Shown: positions 5,676 through 5,728 of the stretch, in pieces | How the letters are laid out: each line of letters starts with the position of its first letter | Numbering within the stretch: position 1 is the stretch's first letter | Source of the DNA: Cyanobacteria bacterium OH_PDB_112 | Lineage (GTDB): Bacteria > Cyanobacteriota > Vampirovibrionia > Gastranaerophilales > CAJFVJ01 | Direction of reading: 5' to 3' | Assembly: GCA_023457295.1 (NCBI GenBank) | Contig: JAEWLZ010000036.1 | Coordinates: 1-5,728 of the forward strand | DNA length: 5,728 nucleotides | Made by a program: the position numbers and the translations under genes | Notes under the pieces: model-generated | What the model was told of the DNA's origin: nothing | Database searches by the model: none | Seen by the model: the letters and a program-made list of their open reading frames with translations, nothing else

Positions 5676-5701
5676 ATAATACCTTTTATTACAGGTATTA
5701 T
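5676..5701. repeat. Perfect 9-bp inverted repeat upstream of fliD
   Basis: ATAATACCT (5676-5684) and AGGTATTAT (5693-5701) are exact reverse complements around an 8-base spacer. The right arm overlaps the -10 part of the candidate fliD promoter, so the site could be an operator; alternatively it could form a hairpin early in the fliD leader. It is not followed by a T-tract in the fliD direction, and AT-richness raises the chance of a fortuitous match. Confidence 0.5.
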
Positions 5702-5723
5702 CCTCCTATAAAGGCTGTATTTA
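5698..5723 (-). promoter_or_regulatory. Candidate sigma-28 (FliA/SigD) promoter for fliD
   Basis: On the minus strand TAAA (5720-5723) is followed after 14 bp by GAGGATAA (5698-5705), which matches the sigma-28 -10 consensus GCCGATAA at six of eight positions. Known SigD promoters have TAAA and a -10 of this kind with about 15 bp between, so the spacing is near normal. Initiation would fall near 5691, about 49 nt before the fliD start. The site also contains AGGAGGA, which could instead be a ribosome binding site, and GATAAT, which could serve as a sigma-70 -10 box. Confidence 0.35.
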
Positions 5724-5728
5724 AGAAT

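Noticed and set aside
1..5728. Previously undescribed multi-gene system
   Set aside because: The recognised genes are housekeeping, transport and flagellar functions in separate transcription units; nothing ties them or the small unknown gene into a coherent new system.

Overview
The window is an AT-rich bacterial chromosomal segment with five protein genes. Four belong to recognisable families: dUTPase (dut), a sugar-type ABC substrate-binding lipoprotein, the AAA+ replication-maintenance ATPase RarA/MgsA (rarA), and the flagellar filament cap protein FliD. The fifth encodes a 97-residue membrane-anchored protein of unknown function. The organism is a low-GC, flagellated, heterotrophic bacterium with purine-rich ribosome binding sites. 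The style of the genes would suit a gut Vampirovibrionia/Gastranaerophilales (non-photosynthetic cyanobacterial relative) or a similar lineage. That placement is a guess from general impression; no marker here settles it.

Layout. Positions 1-410 hold no convincing gene. The first ~245 bases are visibly richer in G+C than the rest and contain two exact copies of a 35-bp sequence plus several hairpins, which looks like part of a dispersed intergenic element. dut (411-857, +) then meets the unknown small gene (854-1147, -) tail to tail, with their ends overlapping by 4 bp. Positions 1148-1365 hold an imperfect palindrome and short open frames that look like repeat or gene debris. The lipoprotein gene (1366-2568, -) starts at TTG and diverges from rarA (2623-3849, +). 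The 54 bp between their start codons contain a perfect palindromic -10 element, ATTATAAT, that reads as TATAAT on both strands. rarA converges on fliD (3855-5642, -) with only 5 bp between stop codons. Upstream of fliD, at the right edge, lies a sigma-28-like promoter candidate overlapping a perfect 9-bp inverted repeat.

The genes do not form one pathway. dut (nucleotide-pool sanitation) and rarA (stalled-fork handling) both serve genome maintenance, the lipoprotein presumably captures a sugar for a transporter encoded elsewhere, and fliD would belong to a flagellar cluster continuing beyond the right edge. I found no sign of a defence island, CRISPR array, prophage, transposase or new multi-gene system. 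The points most worth following are regulatory (the shared bidirectional promoter and the fliD upstream region) and the repeat-rich left edge.
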